24,503 nt of DNA from positions 1 to 24,503 of the IMG/VR virus record IMGVR_UViG_3300022929_000197. The stretch is one strand, 5' to 3'. The stretch comes from a virus. Made by a program: the position numbers and the translations under genes. The notes below the pieces were generated by a model. That model had not been told where the DNA came from, did no database searches, and saw only the letters and a program-made list of their open reading frames with translations. Below are positions 16,984-23,908 of the stretch, one piece after another (position 1 is the stretch's first letter; each line of letters starts with the position of its first letter).

Positions 16984-17381
16984 TCTTCTTCGCGTTCTAA
17001 GAACTTTTCTAGGTTAGCCATAGCTCGCCAAGCTACCTGCGCCCAGTCTTCATCAATAACGTGTCGCATCATGGCATCTAACTCATCGCCTGATTTAGCC
17101 CTGTCCCAATGTAAAGTTTCAGGGGTCTGCCCATGTTGAATACCACCAATCATAGAGACTCTTGCTACCTCTGTAATTGCTCTAGGGAAATACTTAACAA
17201 AACCTGTGTAAGCTGGGATAGTTTTCCTAGTCTGTGCATCTTTAGGTAACTTGAACTTCTTTACAGGTTGAAAGTCTTGCTTGATTGGGGACACATTCTT
17301 AGCTGCGTTTGCTGCTGTTTCTTTCCAATCGCTTGTTACTTTGTCCCACTCTTGGGGTGTCATATCATCTATGGAGTCCAT
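16977..17381 (-). CDS. Protein resembling the dATP/dGTP diphosphohydrolase N-terminal (DUF5664) family
   Basis: 134 aa. The C-terminal 85 residues carry a recognisable pattern: T-G-F-V-K-Y-F-P-R-A-I-T-E-V-A-R-V-S, then H-G-Q-T-P-E-T-L-H-W-D-R, then D-A-M-M-R-H and a final helix V-A-W-R-A-M-A-N-L-E. Phage members of this family have the same series (FP.A..EVA.VS, GE.LHW.R.KS.D, RH, AWRALA.L). If so, it may hydrolyse purine dNTPs or otherwise act on nucleotide pools; this is inferred from family resemblance only. The N-terminal 45 residues are polar and probably flexible. It overlaps the exonuclease by 13 bases, has AAAGGA upstream, and its stop lies inside the downstream promoter-like site. 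Confidence 0.72.
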   Translation of the reverse strand: MDSIDDMTPQEWDKVTSDWKETAANAAKNVSPIKQDFQPVKKFKLPKDAQTRKTIPAYTGFVKYFPRAITEVARVSMIGGIQHGQTPETLHWDRAKSGDELDAMMRHVIDEDWAQVAWRAMANLEKFLEREEDN

Positions 17382-18091
17382 AATATTGGTTCCTTTGTTT
17401 GTGTGTTGTAATCAGATGCTCTTAGTATTCTAGCTAACCTAGCTTGTACCAAGGCTTCCTCTTCAGTTTGACCAGCCTTTTCATAGGCTTTGACTACGGC
17501 TTCCCATGTAGGGTCTTTGCTCAGGATGTCAGTGGCTCTCTTGTCACCAATACCTTTACAACCTTTGTAGCCATCAGTGGCATCACCCACTAGGGTTTGA
17601 TATAGATGGTAGTAATCTGCATATTCCTCAGATATTTCTTCCATCTCTGCGGCTCTCCATAACAAACCTGGGATTGTCTTCATGTCCTTGTCTTCAGAAA
17701 CAATGACTGTCTCTTCGTACTTTCCAGACGTAGCAAGTATGCCCATCACATCGTCACCTTCTAACCCAGGCATCTCGATAGATTCATACTCAGACTCAAG
17801 CCAAGTCTTTACTCCCTTATAGCAAGTGGGCTTACGCTTCCCTTTCCTATTATGTTTATAGTCAGGGTAGATAGCCTTCCTGAAGTTATCCTTGTCAGAA
17901 AATGTAAATACAAAGTCATCTGCTGCGGTAGCCTCAACCAAGTGGTCAAGGTACTGTAGGATTAACTGCTTGGCTTCCTTAGCGTCAGACCAGAGCGACC
18001 AGACATCGTCACCCCAGTCCACCTCTTGCTCTACTGTACTGGAGTAGCGATAGGCTACTATGTCTCCATCAATCAGTAGTGTTCTCTTCAT
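17369..18091 (-). CDS. 5'-3' exonuclease, gp6-like (FEN family)
   Basis: 240 aa (T7 gp6 is 300 aa). The full set of FEN-type metal ligands is visible: D8 in LLIDGDIVAYR, the arch segment YPDYKHNRKG (75-84), E111/D113/D114 in EGDD, D134/D136 in SEDKD, and D170/D173 in GDATDGYKG. A helix-three-turn-helix GCKGIGDKRA (177-186) follows. T7 gp6 degrades host DNA for nucleotide supply and removes RNA primers. A strong GGAGG lies 6 bases before the ATG. The start overlaps the upstream gene by 23 bases. No key residue is missing, so it is likely active. Confidence 0.96.
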   Translation of the reverse strand: MKRTLLIDGDIVAYRYSSTVEQEVDWGDDVWSLWSDAKEAKQLILQYLDHLVEATAADDFVFTFSDKDNFRKAIYPDYKHNRKGKRKPTCYKGVKTWLESEYESIEMPGLEGDDVMGILATSGKYEETVIVSEDKDMKTIPGLLWRAAEMEEISEEYADYYHLYQTLVGDATDGYKGCKGIGDKRATDILSKDPTWEAVVKAYEKAGQTEEEALVQARLARILRASDYNTQTKEPILWTP

Positions 18092-18611
18092 TAGTTGCCT
18101 CCGTGGATAGCTGTTTATAAATTTTTAGCGTGTCAGTTGAGAATAACTTAGAAAGGTTGACGAGGTACATCTTAGATGCCCAGTGGTCACCGCCTTTAAC
18201 AATGCGATGGTTGTCTAGTTTCTCTACAATCTTCTTCAAGTTCTCTACTTCAAAGACCAAGGTACAGTAAACATCATCACCAACTGCTAAGTTATGAAAC
18301 CAGTAGTCAGCTTCCGTTGCATTGATGCCTGATGGTTTACCATAAGATTCAAACTCGATTGCTATGTTTCCTGTCTTAGTCCACATACCTCTCTCTGTTT
18401 TAACTTCAACCTTCTTACCTTGTAGCATTTCTAGCACTCTGTCTTCGTGCATCTGACCGTATGCTAAATCTAAATCAAACTTCTTCCTGTTCTTCTTAGT
18501 GGGTCTCAGCCCAGTTGTCTCCGATGTTGTATTCTCCATCGAGGGGGCATCGGATGCTGAAGGCATCTCCTGCTCGTTTGATACATTCAACTGCGAGTTT
18601 TCCAATTTCAT
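18069..18611 (-). CDS. Hypothetical protein, possible PD-(D/E)XK nuclease-like fold
   Basis: 180 aa as drawn. Residues 1-40 overlap the DNA polymerase end by 116 bases and are low-complexity, so the real start may be M16 (18566) or M25 (18539). None of the three has an ideal ribosome binding site; M1 has AAGGGAAG about 11 bases upstream. The conserved-looking part begins at residue 45: F-D-L-D-L-A-Y-G-Q with E56, then V-E-V-K-T-E (E69, K71), then T-G-N-I-A-I-E-F-E, then a K-P-S-G-I...T-E-A-D-Y-W segment. An acidic helix followed by an ExK strand is the usual skeleton of PD-(D/E)XK enzymes, and proteins with this series recur in aquatic phages. The assignment is tentative; the gene's place between polymerase and exonuclease suggests a DNA role. 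Confidence 0.72.
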   Translation of the reverse strand: MKLENSQLNVSNEQEMPSASDAPSMENTTSETTGLRPTKKNRKKFDLDLAYGQMHEDRVLEMLQGKKVEVKTERGMWTKTGNIAIEFESYGKPSGINATEADYWFHNLAVGDDVYCTLVFEVENLKKIVEKLDNHRIVKGGDHWASKMYLVNLSKLFSTDTLKIYKQLSTEATNEENTTD

Positions 18612-20250
18612 CTGCCATGTCTTCCCTTGTCTCTAGCTGTATTTCATCATGCACCCATGCTACTTGCTGGCATGACTCTCTCAATCCTTGTTCTATCAAT
18701 GCGTAGTTAAACTCAACCATCCACTGCTTACATATCAAAGCACCCGCAGACTGTAGTAATACATTAAGTGCTGAGTGAGGTGACCTTACCTTCAAGTGTC
18801 TGCCATCCAGTCCTACTATGTATCCTCTTTCTGCTGCTTTCTGAACCCTCTCAATAAGCGTGGCTAATGCAGGGAGCTTTGCTAGGAATCTCTTTTTCAA
18901 GACAGTACCTTCCTTTGCTCCCTTACCTACAATCTCACCTAGCTTTCCTACACCTGCTCCATAGAGAAACCCATAGATAAATGTCTTAGCTTGTGAGCGT
19001 TCAGCTAAACCTGCTGCTTCTTGGTTTGCTGTGTGTATATCACCATTCACTACTACCTCACCGTAAGCACCACCGTCATACCTAGCCATGTAATGAGCTA
19101 AACATCTAAGCTCTAGGCCAGACACATCGACACCTACTAGCTTCATGCCTTTAGGTACTGTGAATAGTTCTCTACATTCTCTGCCATAGGGCGCACCACA
19201 GGACGGAACCTGTGCCACGTTAGGGTATGCGTGTGTCGCTCTCCCTGTGACGGCTCCGTTCGTATTACAAGACCCGTGGATACGCCCCCCTCGCTCTACC
19301 TTGAGCCATGCTTGGCTTCCATCACCTAGTTGCCCCAACCTCTTTATGAGGGTGTAGTATTCAACCAGTATCTTTGCCTCTGGATAAGGCAACTTAGATA
19401 AAGTCATCTCGTCAACTTTAGGCTTACCGTCATTAGTAAAGTCGGTAGGCTTCCAGCCCCTGAGTGTCTTCAGTCTGTCAGCTACATGGTCTCTGCTACC
19501 TGGGTTAAACTGGACTGTCTTAACTTTGTAGGTGGGTACACCTTTCTCATACCCTAGCTTCTTGTTGTTGACCTTGGGGGTGAACGGAGTTCTTACCTCC
19601 CAGTCAGGGAATGTTTCTTTAAGCTCAGTCTCCAGTTCCAGTTTTCTTGCTGATAGTTTCGCATATAACTTAGCAGCACTCTCTGTGTCAAAGGCAAAGC
19701 CAGCAACTTCCTGTTCATGTATAATTTCTGCAACTTCATGTTCTAATTCTAAGGCTTGTCGTGAATAATTTTTGACAGCTATCTTTTCATATAGCGTGTA
19801 AGTGACCTCAACATCCTGAAAGCAGTACTCCAACATCTCATCAGAGTATTCTTCCCAACCACCATCGTAGTCACCCTTGTAATTACCTAAGCGGTGACCC
19901 CATGCAGCTAGGCTATGGCTTCCTATTAGCTTTCTAGGAAAGTCTGTTCTGGTGAAGTCGGCTTGCTTGATGTCAGCCCAGATGAGCCTAGTGCAAACCA
20001 AGGTATCAAACACTTCTCCTTTCGGATTGAAAGTACCTAGCTTCTTTAGAACAGGGATGTCGTACTTAATAATGTTATGACCGATAATCATGTCGGCCTT
20101 CTCTAACTTAGGGATGCCCTCAGTCCAGATACCTCTACCTGTGTATCCAAGGGATTGCCCTGTGTCGATGTCCTTGATAACTAAACAATGTATCTTAGTG
20201 ACATCATCGAGAAGACCGTCAGTCTCTAGGTCGAATATATAACTAGGCAT
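18496..20250 (-). CDS. DNA polymerase, gp5-like (family A, with 3'-5' exonuclease)
   Basis: 584 aa, shorter than T7 gp5 (704 aa). The exonuclease domain is complete: D7/E9 in FDLETDG, D64 in HNIIKYD, D146 in YCFQDVEVT. Polymerase motifs: A at 372-390 (VGVDVSGLELRCLAH), B at 418-432 (RSQAKTFIYGFLYGAG with Tyr425 at the Pol I 762 position), C at 532-537 (WVHDEI). The C-terminus NWAETH matches NWAICH of T7. The size difference is mainly in the thumb: between about 214 and 250 there are some 36 residues where T7 has the much longer thioredoxin-binding insertion. E. coli-type thioredoxin processivity therefore looks unlikely. The ATG overlaps the stop of the upstream 85-aa gene by 8 bases. Confidence 0.98.
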   Translation of the reverse strand: MPSYIFDLETDGLLDDVTKIHCLVIKDIDTGQSLGYTGRGIWTEGIPKLEKADMIIGHNIIKYDIPVLKKLGTFNPKGEVFDTLVCTRLIWADIKQADFTRTDFPRKLIGSHSLAAWGHRLGNYKGDYDGGWEEYSDEMLEYCFQDVEVTYTLYEKIAVKNYSRQALELEHEVAEIIHEQEVAGFAFDTESAAKLYAKLSARKLELETELKETFPDWEVRTPFTPKVNNKKLGYEKGVPTYKVKTVQFNPGSRDHVADRLKTLRGWKPTDFTNDGKPKVDEMTLSKLPYPEAKILVEYYTLIKRLGQLGDGSQAWLKVERGGRIHGSCNTNGAVTGRATHAYPNVAQVPSCGAPYGRECRELFTVPKGMKLVGVDVSGLELRCLAHYMARYDGGAYGEVVVNGDIHTANQEAAGLAERSQAKTFIYGFLYGAGVGKLGEIVGKGAKEGTVLKKRFLAKLPALATLIERVQKAAERGYIVGLDGRHLKVRSPHSALNVLLQSAGALICKQWMVEFNYALIEQGLRESCQQVAWVHDEIQLETREDMADEIGKLAVECIKRAGDAFSIRCPLDGEYNIGDNWAETH

Positions 20251-20500
20251 TATACTCCTCCCACTTATGTATAAAGATGGGTGTTTGCTCGCCTACATAA
20301 GCACCGCACACGTTAAAATCCATGTACTCCACAGCCATCTCATAGTCCATTTCAGCTTGCTGCATTAGTATGTCCACACACTGCTCATAAGAATAAGCAA
20401 GGCATGGCTTGTTACCTATGCGTTCAGCCACCCCGATGATTGCTAAATCAAAACCATCGGCTTGTATCAAGGTGTCGTAATCATCTTCTTCAGAACTCAT
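20243..20500 (-). CDS. Conserved small phage protein, 85 aa
   Basis: No known function. The sequence D-G-F-D-L-A-I-I-G-V-A-E-R, then Y-S-Y-E-Q-C-V-D-I-L-M, then M-D-Y-E-M-A-V-E-Y-M-D-F-N-V-C-G-A-Y-V-G-E-Q-T-P-I-F has the look of a small family I know from many aquatic podo- and myoviruses. There it also sits among replication genes. It is acidic, with no signal peptide and no membrane segment. Its start lies inside the tail-encoding repeat of the preceding gene (11-base overlap) and its stop overlaps the DNA polymerase start by 8 bases. It is therefore probably coupled to both and expressed with the replisome. Confidence 0.86.
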   Translation of the reverse strand: MSSEEDDYDTLIQADGFDLAIIGVAERIGNKPCLAYSYEQCVDILMQQAEMDYEMAVEYMDFNVCGAYVGEQTPIFIHKWEEYNA

Positions 20501-20720
20501 CTTCTACCTCCAAATCTGTTTCAATCCAAACCTTAGCTCCGCAAGACAAAGGCTTGTCAGGTGAATACACGACCTTACAAACAACTTCGCCATCCTTAAT
20601 AATCTTTGCGGAGTTGGCTTTTCTGTTTTGCTTGTAGTCTTTAATAGTAAGAACAGGCAGGTCTTCACCTTTATTGTTTGCTCTAATATGGTGTTGATTA
20701 ACATGTATTCTTGTCTTCAT
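20490..20720 (-). CDS. Conserved small phage protein with acidic C-terminal tail, 76 aa
   Basis: Function unknown. The body (RIHVNQHHIRANNK..., LTIKDYKQNRKAN, then KVVYSPDKPLSCGAKVWIET) matches a pattern I associate with a small protein widespread in cyanophages. It ends DLEVEDEF, and the last six residues are identical to the end of the helicase just upstream. The coding DNA for this end is a 19-bp direct repeat of the helicase end. In T7, acidic tails ending in Phe on gp2.5 and gp4 dock on the DNA polymerase. A replisome-binding role is therefore a reasonable inference, not shown. The helicase stop TAG is part of its ribosome binding site AGGAGG. A promoter-like site lies inside its first 15 codons. 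Confidence 0.87.
   Translation of the reverse strand: MKTRIHVNQHHIRANNKGEDLPVLTIKDYKQNRKANSAKIIKDGEVVCKVVYSPDKPLSCGAKVWIETDLEVEDEF
20492..20510 (-). repeat. 19-bp direct repeat, copy 2 (codes for VEDEF tail)
   Basis: Identical to 20731-20749 (plus strand agaactcatcttctacctc). It encodes the acidic C-terminus of the 76-aa protein and also contains the ATG of the next gene. Confidence 0.95.
20682..20704 (-). promoter_or_regulatory. Diverged phage promoter-like site (phi4.x position)
   Basis: The minus strand reads ATGTTAATCAACACCATATTAGA. It keeps TTAAT and CACCATATTAGA in the same register as the site at 23909-23931 and differs at the four bases between. It lies inside the start of the 76-aa gene, directly behind the helicase gene, where T7 has phi4.3/phi4.7-type promoters. 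Because it is coding, part of the match could be chance. Confidence 0.5.
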
Positions 20721-20728
20721 ATACCCTC

Positions 20729-22330
20729 CTAGAACTCATCTTCTACCTCTTCAAATTCTGGATTGCACTCAAGCAAACGTCCCGTCTGTGGATTGTATTG
20801 GACATGGCAAGCTACACCTGTCTCTCCACTGAAACGGTTCTTAAGTACTCTCACTGTTGTTGTGTTGGAAGCCTCACCCTGTTGGTCACGCTCCAGTCCT
20901 ATCACCATGTCTGACAACTGAGCGATAGCATGGCTACCTCTGAGCTGTGACAGTGAAGTCTGTGCGCCTTCTTCGTGACCCCTATCACCACTGGGTCTCT
21001 TTAGGTGAGACACTAATATTAAACCTACCCCTGTCTCTTGGACTAGTGTCCTCAAGGCAGTCATAGCATTATCAATAAGCCTTCGTTCATCCCCATCGCC
21101 AAGTCCAGATACGACAATAGACAAGTGGTCGAGAACAATATAAGAACACTCACACCCTTGTGCCAAAAATCTGATGCGGTTGAGTAGGTTGTCGATAGCA
21201 GTACTGCCAAAGCTATCGTAAAAGTAAGTATTACCATTTCCAATAACGTAATCATAAGCACCTCTCAGTTCCTCCTCACTAGACTCAGTTAGCCCTAAGT
21301 GTAATGGTTTATTTAAATGTAGTCCCATCAGTCCCAGAGCAGTACGCTTTACTGTCTCCTCTAGCATAATGAAACCTACACGCTCTCCTAATCCTATGAG
21401 GTGGTAGCCTATCTCTCTTGCTAAGTTAGACTTACCTATACCTGAACCTGCTGTAATGGTTGTCAGCTCTGACTTGCGTAGCCCATGAGTCTTCTCATTC
21501 AAGCCTACATAGGGATAAGCAACTGTGTGTACCACATCTTGTGTAGACACATCAGCCCACAAGTCATCACCAGAAACAATACCATCAGGTCTAAACGTCT
21601 TGGCTCCCCATACAGCGTCAATGAGTTCCTTAGTCTTTTTGTTCAAGACCATCTCATTGGCATCCTTCAAGGGAAGGTCAGCTATCTTAGCCTTACCAGG
21701 AGTAAGGACGGCAGCACATGCACTAGCTGCTAACCGTCCAGGTTCATCCATGTCAAACATAAAGACTACCGTGTCAAAGCCTTCGAGAAACTCTAGGCTT
21801 TTCTGTATGTCTTTCTTTGCTCCCTGCGCTCCATTCTTTACAGATACTACAGGCCACTTGTTGCTCTGAACCATTGATAGTGAGAGTGCATCTAGCTCAC
21901 CTTCAGTAACAACAATCATCTTACCACCGTCACGCCATAGCCACTCACCATATAGACCACAGTCTTTGGTTGAGCCTAGCCACTGGAATGACTTGTCTGC
22001 GTATCTTAGTTTCTGTGCGACCAGCTTACGGTCTTTGTAATAGTTCGCTACCTGACAGGTCTTCCCGTTGTATCGTGAGATACGGTAGTCAAACTTTCGT
22101 GAGGTCTCTTCATTTATACCTCTCTTTGGCAGGGCTTTTACTTCTCCCCTGATGAAGTCATCTGCCACGAATGGCCCTTCTATTTCCTCCATTGATTCTG
22201 CCTTTTCATAATATCCACAACCAAAACAAAATCCGTGTCCGTCAGAGTAGCGGGCTAGGTTATCCCTAGACCCGCACTGTGGACATGGCTCATGTGCGAT
22301 ACAGGTACTAGTCTCCGTATCGTTCTGCAT
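20729..22330 (-). CDS. Primase-helicase, gp4-like
   Basis: 533 aa (T7 gp4 is 566). It unwinds DNA at the fork and makes primers. The zinc-binding primase domain has C16/C19 and C35/C38. The TOPRIM fold shows E143-G-E145 and D193-M-D195. A linker is followed by the RecA-like helicase: Walker A AGSGIGKSN (294-302), Walker B IVLDHLS (D401), SHLKRP (441-446), and KNRFSG (497-502), the counterpart of the T7 arginine-finger region. It ends in an acidic tail, EFEEVEDEF, with terminal Phe as in T7. Met47, right after the zinc domain, has AAAAGG 8 bases upstream and could give a helicase-only form as gp4B does in T7. The start overlaps the amidase by 23 bases. Confidence 0.98.
   Translation of the reverse strand: MQNDTETSTCIAHEPCPQCGSRDNLARYSDGHGFCFGCGYYEKAESMEEIEGPFVADDFIRGEVKALPKRGINEETSRKFDYRISRYNGKTCQVANYYKDRKLVAQKLRYADKSFQWLGSTKDCGLYGEWLWRDGGKMIVVTEGELDALSLSMVQSNKWPVVSVKNGAQGAKKDIQKSLEFLEGFDTVVFMFDMDEPGRLAASACAAVLTPGKAKIADLPLKDANEMVLNKKTKELIDAVWGAKTFRPDGIVSGDDLWADVSTQDVVHTVAYPYVGLNEKTHGLRKSELTTITAGSGIGKSNLAREIGYHLIGLGERVGFIMLEETVKRTALGLMGLHLNKPLHLGLTESSEEELRGAYDYVIGNGNTYFYDSFGSTAIDNLLNRIRFLAQGCECSYIVLDHLSIVVSGLGDGDERRLIDNAMTALRTLVQETGVGLILVSHLKRPSGDRGHEEGAQTSLSQLRGSHAIAQLSDMVIGLERDQQGEASNTTTVRVLKNRFSGETGVACHVQYNPQTGRLLECNPEFEEVEDEF
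20731..20749 (-). repeat. 19-bp direct repeat, copy 1 (end of helicase gene)
   Basis: Identical to 20492-20510. It encodes the last residues (EVEDEF region) of the primase-helicase. The two copies lie 239 bp apart. Confidence 0.95.
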
Positions 22331-22733
22331 ACCACTCTCCTACATCAAAGTTAGGACAAGTCTTAGAAGACACATCGTTATGTCCAATGACTTTCGCTTC
22401 AGGGTACTTAGCTGTAAGACCGTCAACCAGTCTTGTAAGCATCAGCCACTGTTCATCTGTATAGTTTTCTTCAGGTTTCATGTCTTCATCTAATCCACCT
22501 ACTAGACAGATACCAACTGACTTAGCGTTATACCCTCTGGCATGTGCGCCTACAGCATCTTCTTCCCTGCCAATTTCTATTGTACCGTCTCGACAGATAA
22601 CGTAGTGGTAGCCAATCTTCAGCCACCCCTTTTCTCTATGCCATCGGTCAATAACTTTTGCATCCACATTCATGCTAGGTTTAGTAGCAGCGCAGTGGAT
22701 AATTATTTCCGTTGTTTCTTTCCTTGTTTGCAT
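22308..22733 (-). CDS. N-acetylmuramoyl-L-alanine amidase (T7 lysozyme, gp3.5-like)
   Basis: 141 aa (T7 lysozyme is 151 aa). All zinc and catalytic residues align with a constant offset of four from T7: H13 (T7 H17), Y42 (Y46), H43 (H47), H64 (H68), H118 (H122), K124 (K128) and C126 (C130). The enzyme cuts the amide bond between N-acetylmuramic acid and L-alanine in peptidoglycan. In T7 it also binds and inhibits the phage RNA polymerase, switching class II to class III transcription. Whether that second role exists here cannot be read from sequence. No signal peptide is present, so access to the wall would need a holin, which is not in this window. It overlaps both neighbours by 20-30 bases. 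Confidence 0.97.
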   Translation of the reverse strand: MQTRKETTEIIIHCAATKPSMNVDAKVIDRWHREKGWLKIGYHYVICRDGTIEIGREEDAVGAHARGYNAKSVGICLVGGLDEDMKPEENYTDEQWLMLTRLVDGLTAKYPEAKVIGHNDVSSKTCPNFDVGEWYAERYGD

Positions 22734-23152
22734 TTCAATAATGCCCTCGTATGCTCCTTGGTTGCTTTAGGTAGTGTCTCTTCTAACCACTCAAGCGGGA
22801 TGCTTTTGTCTGCGTATTGAAAACCTAAACGCTCACACCACATTCCGTATGTTGTCTTTGACTTACTGCCTATCCGTGTTCGTGAATTTGAGAATACAAA
22901 CCGTATGTCTAGCTCAGGGTTCTGCGCCTTGATTAACTTATGCTTAGACCTATCTGAACTTAGGAACTGCCCTTTGGTTTCCACGATGATTCCATTGGGC
23001 AGAACAAAGTCTGGTTTGTATCTTGAGTGAGGCTTCTGGTAGATGACCCAACCAGGTGGTTCATAATGAAATGCAACACCCAGTTGTTTAAGTTCATCAG
23101 CTACCTTTACCTCTAAGCCACTTCTGTAACTAAAAGTCTTCTGTCTCTTCAT
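22703..23152 (-). CDS. Endonuclease I (Holliday-junction resolvase), gp3-like
   Basis: 149 aa from the ATG at 23152, exactly the length of T7 gp3. This start is chosen because the homology begins here, AAGGA lies 10 bases upstream, and a longer frame up to 23263 would overlap the ssDNA-binding gene by 134 bases. Catalytic residues: E14 in RSGLE, D48 in YKPDFVLPNG, E58 and K60 in VETKG, equivalent to T7 E20, D55, E65 and K67. The block NPELDIRFVFSNSRTRI is also conserved. T7 endonuclease I resolves four-way junctions and helps degrade host DNA. It overlaps the upstream gene by 23 bases. Confidence 0.96.
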   Translation of the reverse strand: MKRQKTFSYRSGLEVKVADELKQLGVAFHYEPPGWVIYQKPHSRYKPDFVLPNGIIVETKGQFLSSDRSKHKLIKAQNPELDIRFVFSNSRTRIGSKSKTTYGMWCERLGFQYADKSIPLEWLEETLPKATKEHTRALLKCKQGKKQRK

Positions 23153-23744
23153 CTTCGACAAATCCTTCGTCCTGCGCTGTCTCGACCTGCGGTGCGCTGT
23201 AGCCTTCCGTAGCTTCAAATCCAAATGATGAGGCATCTGCCCCTCCTCCAGTCTTGAGGTCAATAATCTGTACAGCTTTTAGTCGTGCTGATACACCTGC
23301 ACCTACTGCTGCTACATAAAAAGGAACTAGGTCTGCTGATACTCTGAGGGTTGAACCACCCCAGATAGAATCAACGTCAGACATTAGAGTGCCAGAGGCA
23401 TCAAACATCTTTGGACTCATCTCAATCGTGCGTCCATCTTTAGTGTTGACCTTCGCTTTCATCTTAAACTTAAAGACAACACGCCCTGTTTCCTGACCTT
23501 CATCATCAAGCTCATCAAAGAAAGGGGGTTCAGCTACCTTCTTGCGTTTGCCTGGAGGTATCATCTTCTCCGCTTGCTTCATTGCAGTCTCAATGTTTCC
23601 AATCAGAGGTGCAGCCTCACTCTTGTCTACCGATAGGCTCACCTTGTACTCACCCATAGCATTGAACTTAGTGTCTGGTTGAGTTAAGTGTGGGTATATG
23701 GCAATACCCTCTGGAGATACTACTCCAATGTAATCATTCGCCAT
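23130..23744 (-). CDS. Single-stranded DNA-binding protein, gp2.5-like
   Basis: 204 aa (T7 gp2.5 is 232). The ATG at 23744 is preferred over a TTG one codon upstream because AGGAGG lies 9 bases before it. The N-terminal OB-fold start (VSPEGIAIYPHLTQPDTKFNAMGEYKVSL) is the family signature. It is followed by PPFFDELDDEGQETGRVVFKFKMKAKV, with further beta strands to about residue 165. The C-terminal tail from about 170 is acidic and ends FVEDEETEDF. In T7 the acidic tail with terminal Phe binds DNA polymerase and helicase. The protein coordinates leading and lagging synthesis and helps annealing. Its start overlaps the 44-aa gene by 11 bases. Confidence 0.95.
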   Translation of the reverse strand: MANDYIGVVSPEGIAIYPHLTQPDTKFNAMGEYKVSLSVDKSEAAPLIGNIETAMKQAEKMIPPGKRKKVAEPPFFDELDDEGQETGRVVFKFKMKAKVNTKDGRTIEMSPKMFDASGTLMSDVDSIWGGSTLRVSADLVPFYVAAVGAGVSARLKAVQIIDLKTGGGADASSFGFEATEGYSAPQVETAQDEGFVEDEETEDF

Positions 23745-23868
23745 CAATTATATCCTCCTGTGGATAGTTGTTCTCAATAATAAAACCGTAAACCTCTACA
23801 GCTTTAACCATGATGTCATAAGGGACTGGCATCCCTGCCTCTGAATAGAAATCCAGTAGTTCTTCCAT
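23734..23868 (-). CDS. Small acidic protein, 44 aa
   Basis: I do not recognise a function. The frame MEELLDFYSEAGMPVPYDIM... ends in a short acidic tail (PQEDIIDGE) and overlaps the ssDNA-binding gene by 11 bases. It has an excellent ribosome binding site (AAGGAG, 7-base spacing after it), which is the main reason to call it. It is the first gene behind the promoter-like site at 23909-23931, and so would be among the first products of phage RNA polymerase. T7 carries several small genes between gene 1.3 and 2.5, including host RNA polymerase inhibitor gp2 (64 aa). No sequence likeness to gp2 is evident. Confidence 0.78.
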   Translation of the reverse strand: MEELLDFYSEAGMPVPYDIMVKAVEVYGFIIENNYPQEDIIDGE

Positions 23869-23908
23869 AAACTTCTCCTTAAGTTTAACTTTTGGTTTGA
23901 CCCGCCAG

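Noticed and set aside
23130-23263. Longer endonuclease starting at 23263
   Set aside because: The extra 37 residues are basic out-of-frame sequence within the ssDNA-binding gene; the ATG at 23152 gives the T7 length and has a ribosome binding site.
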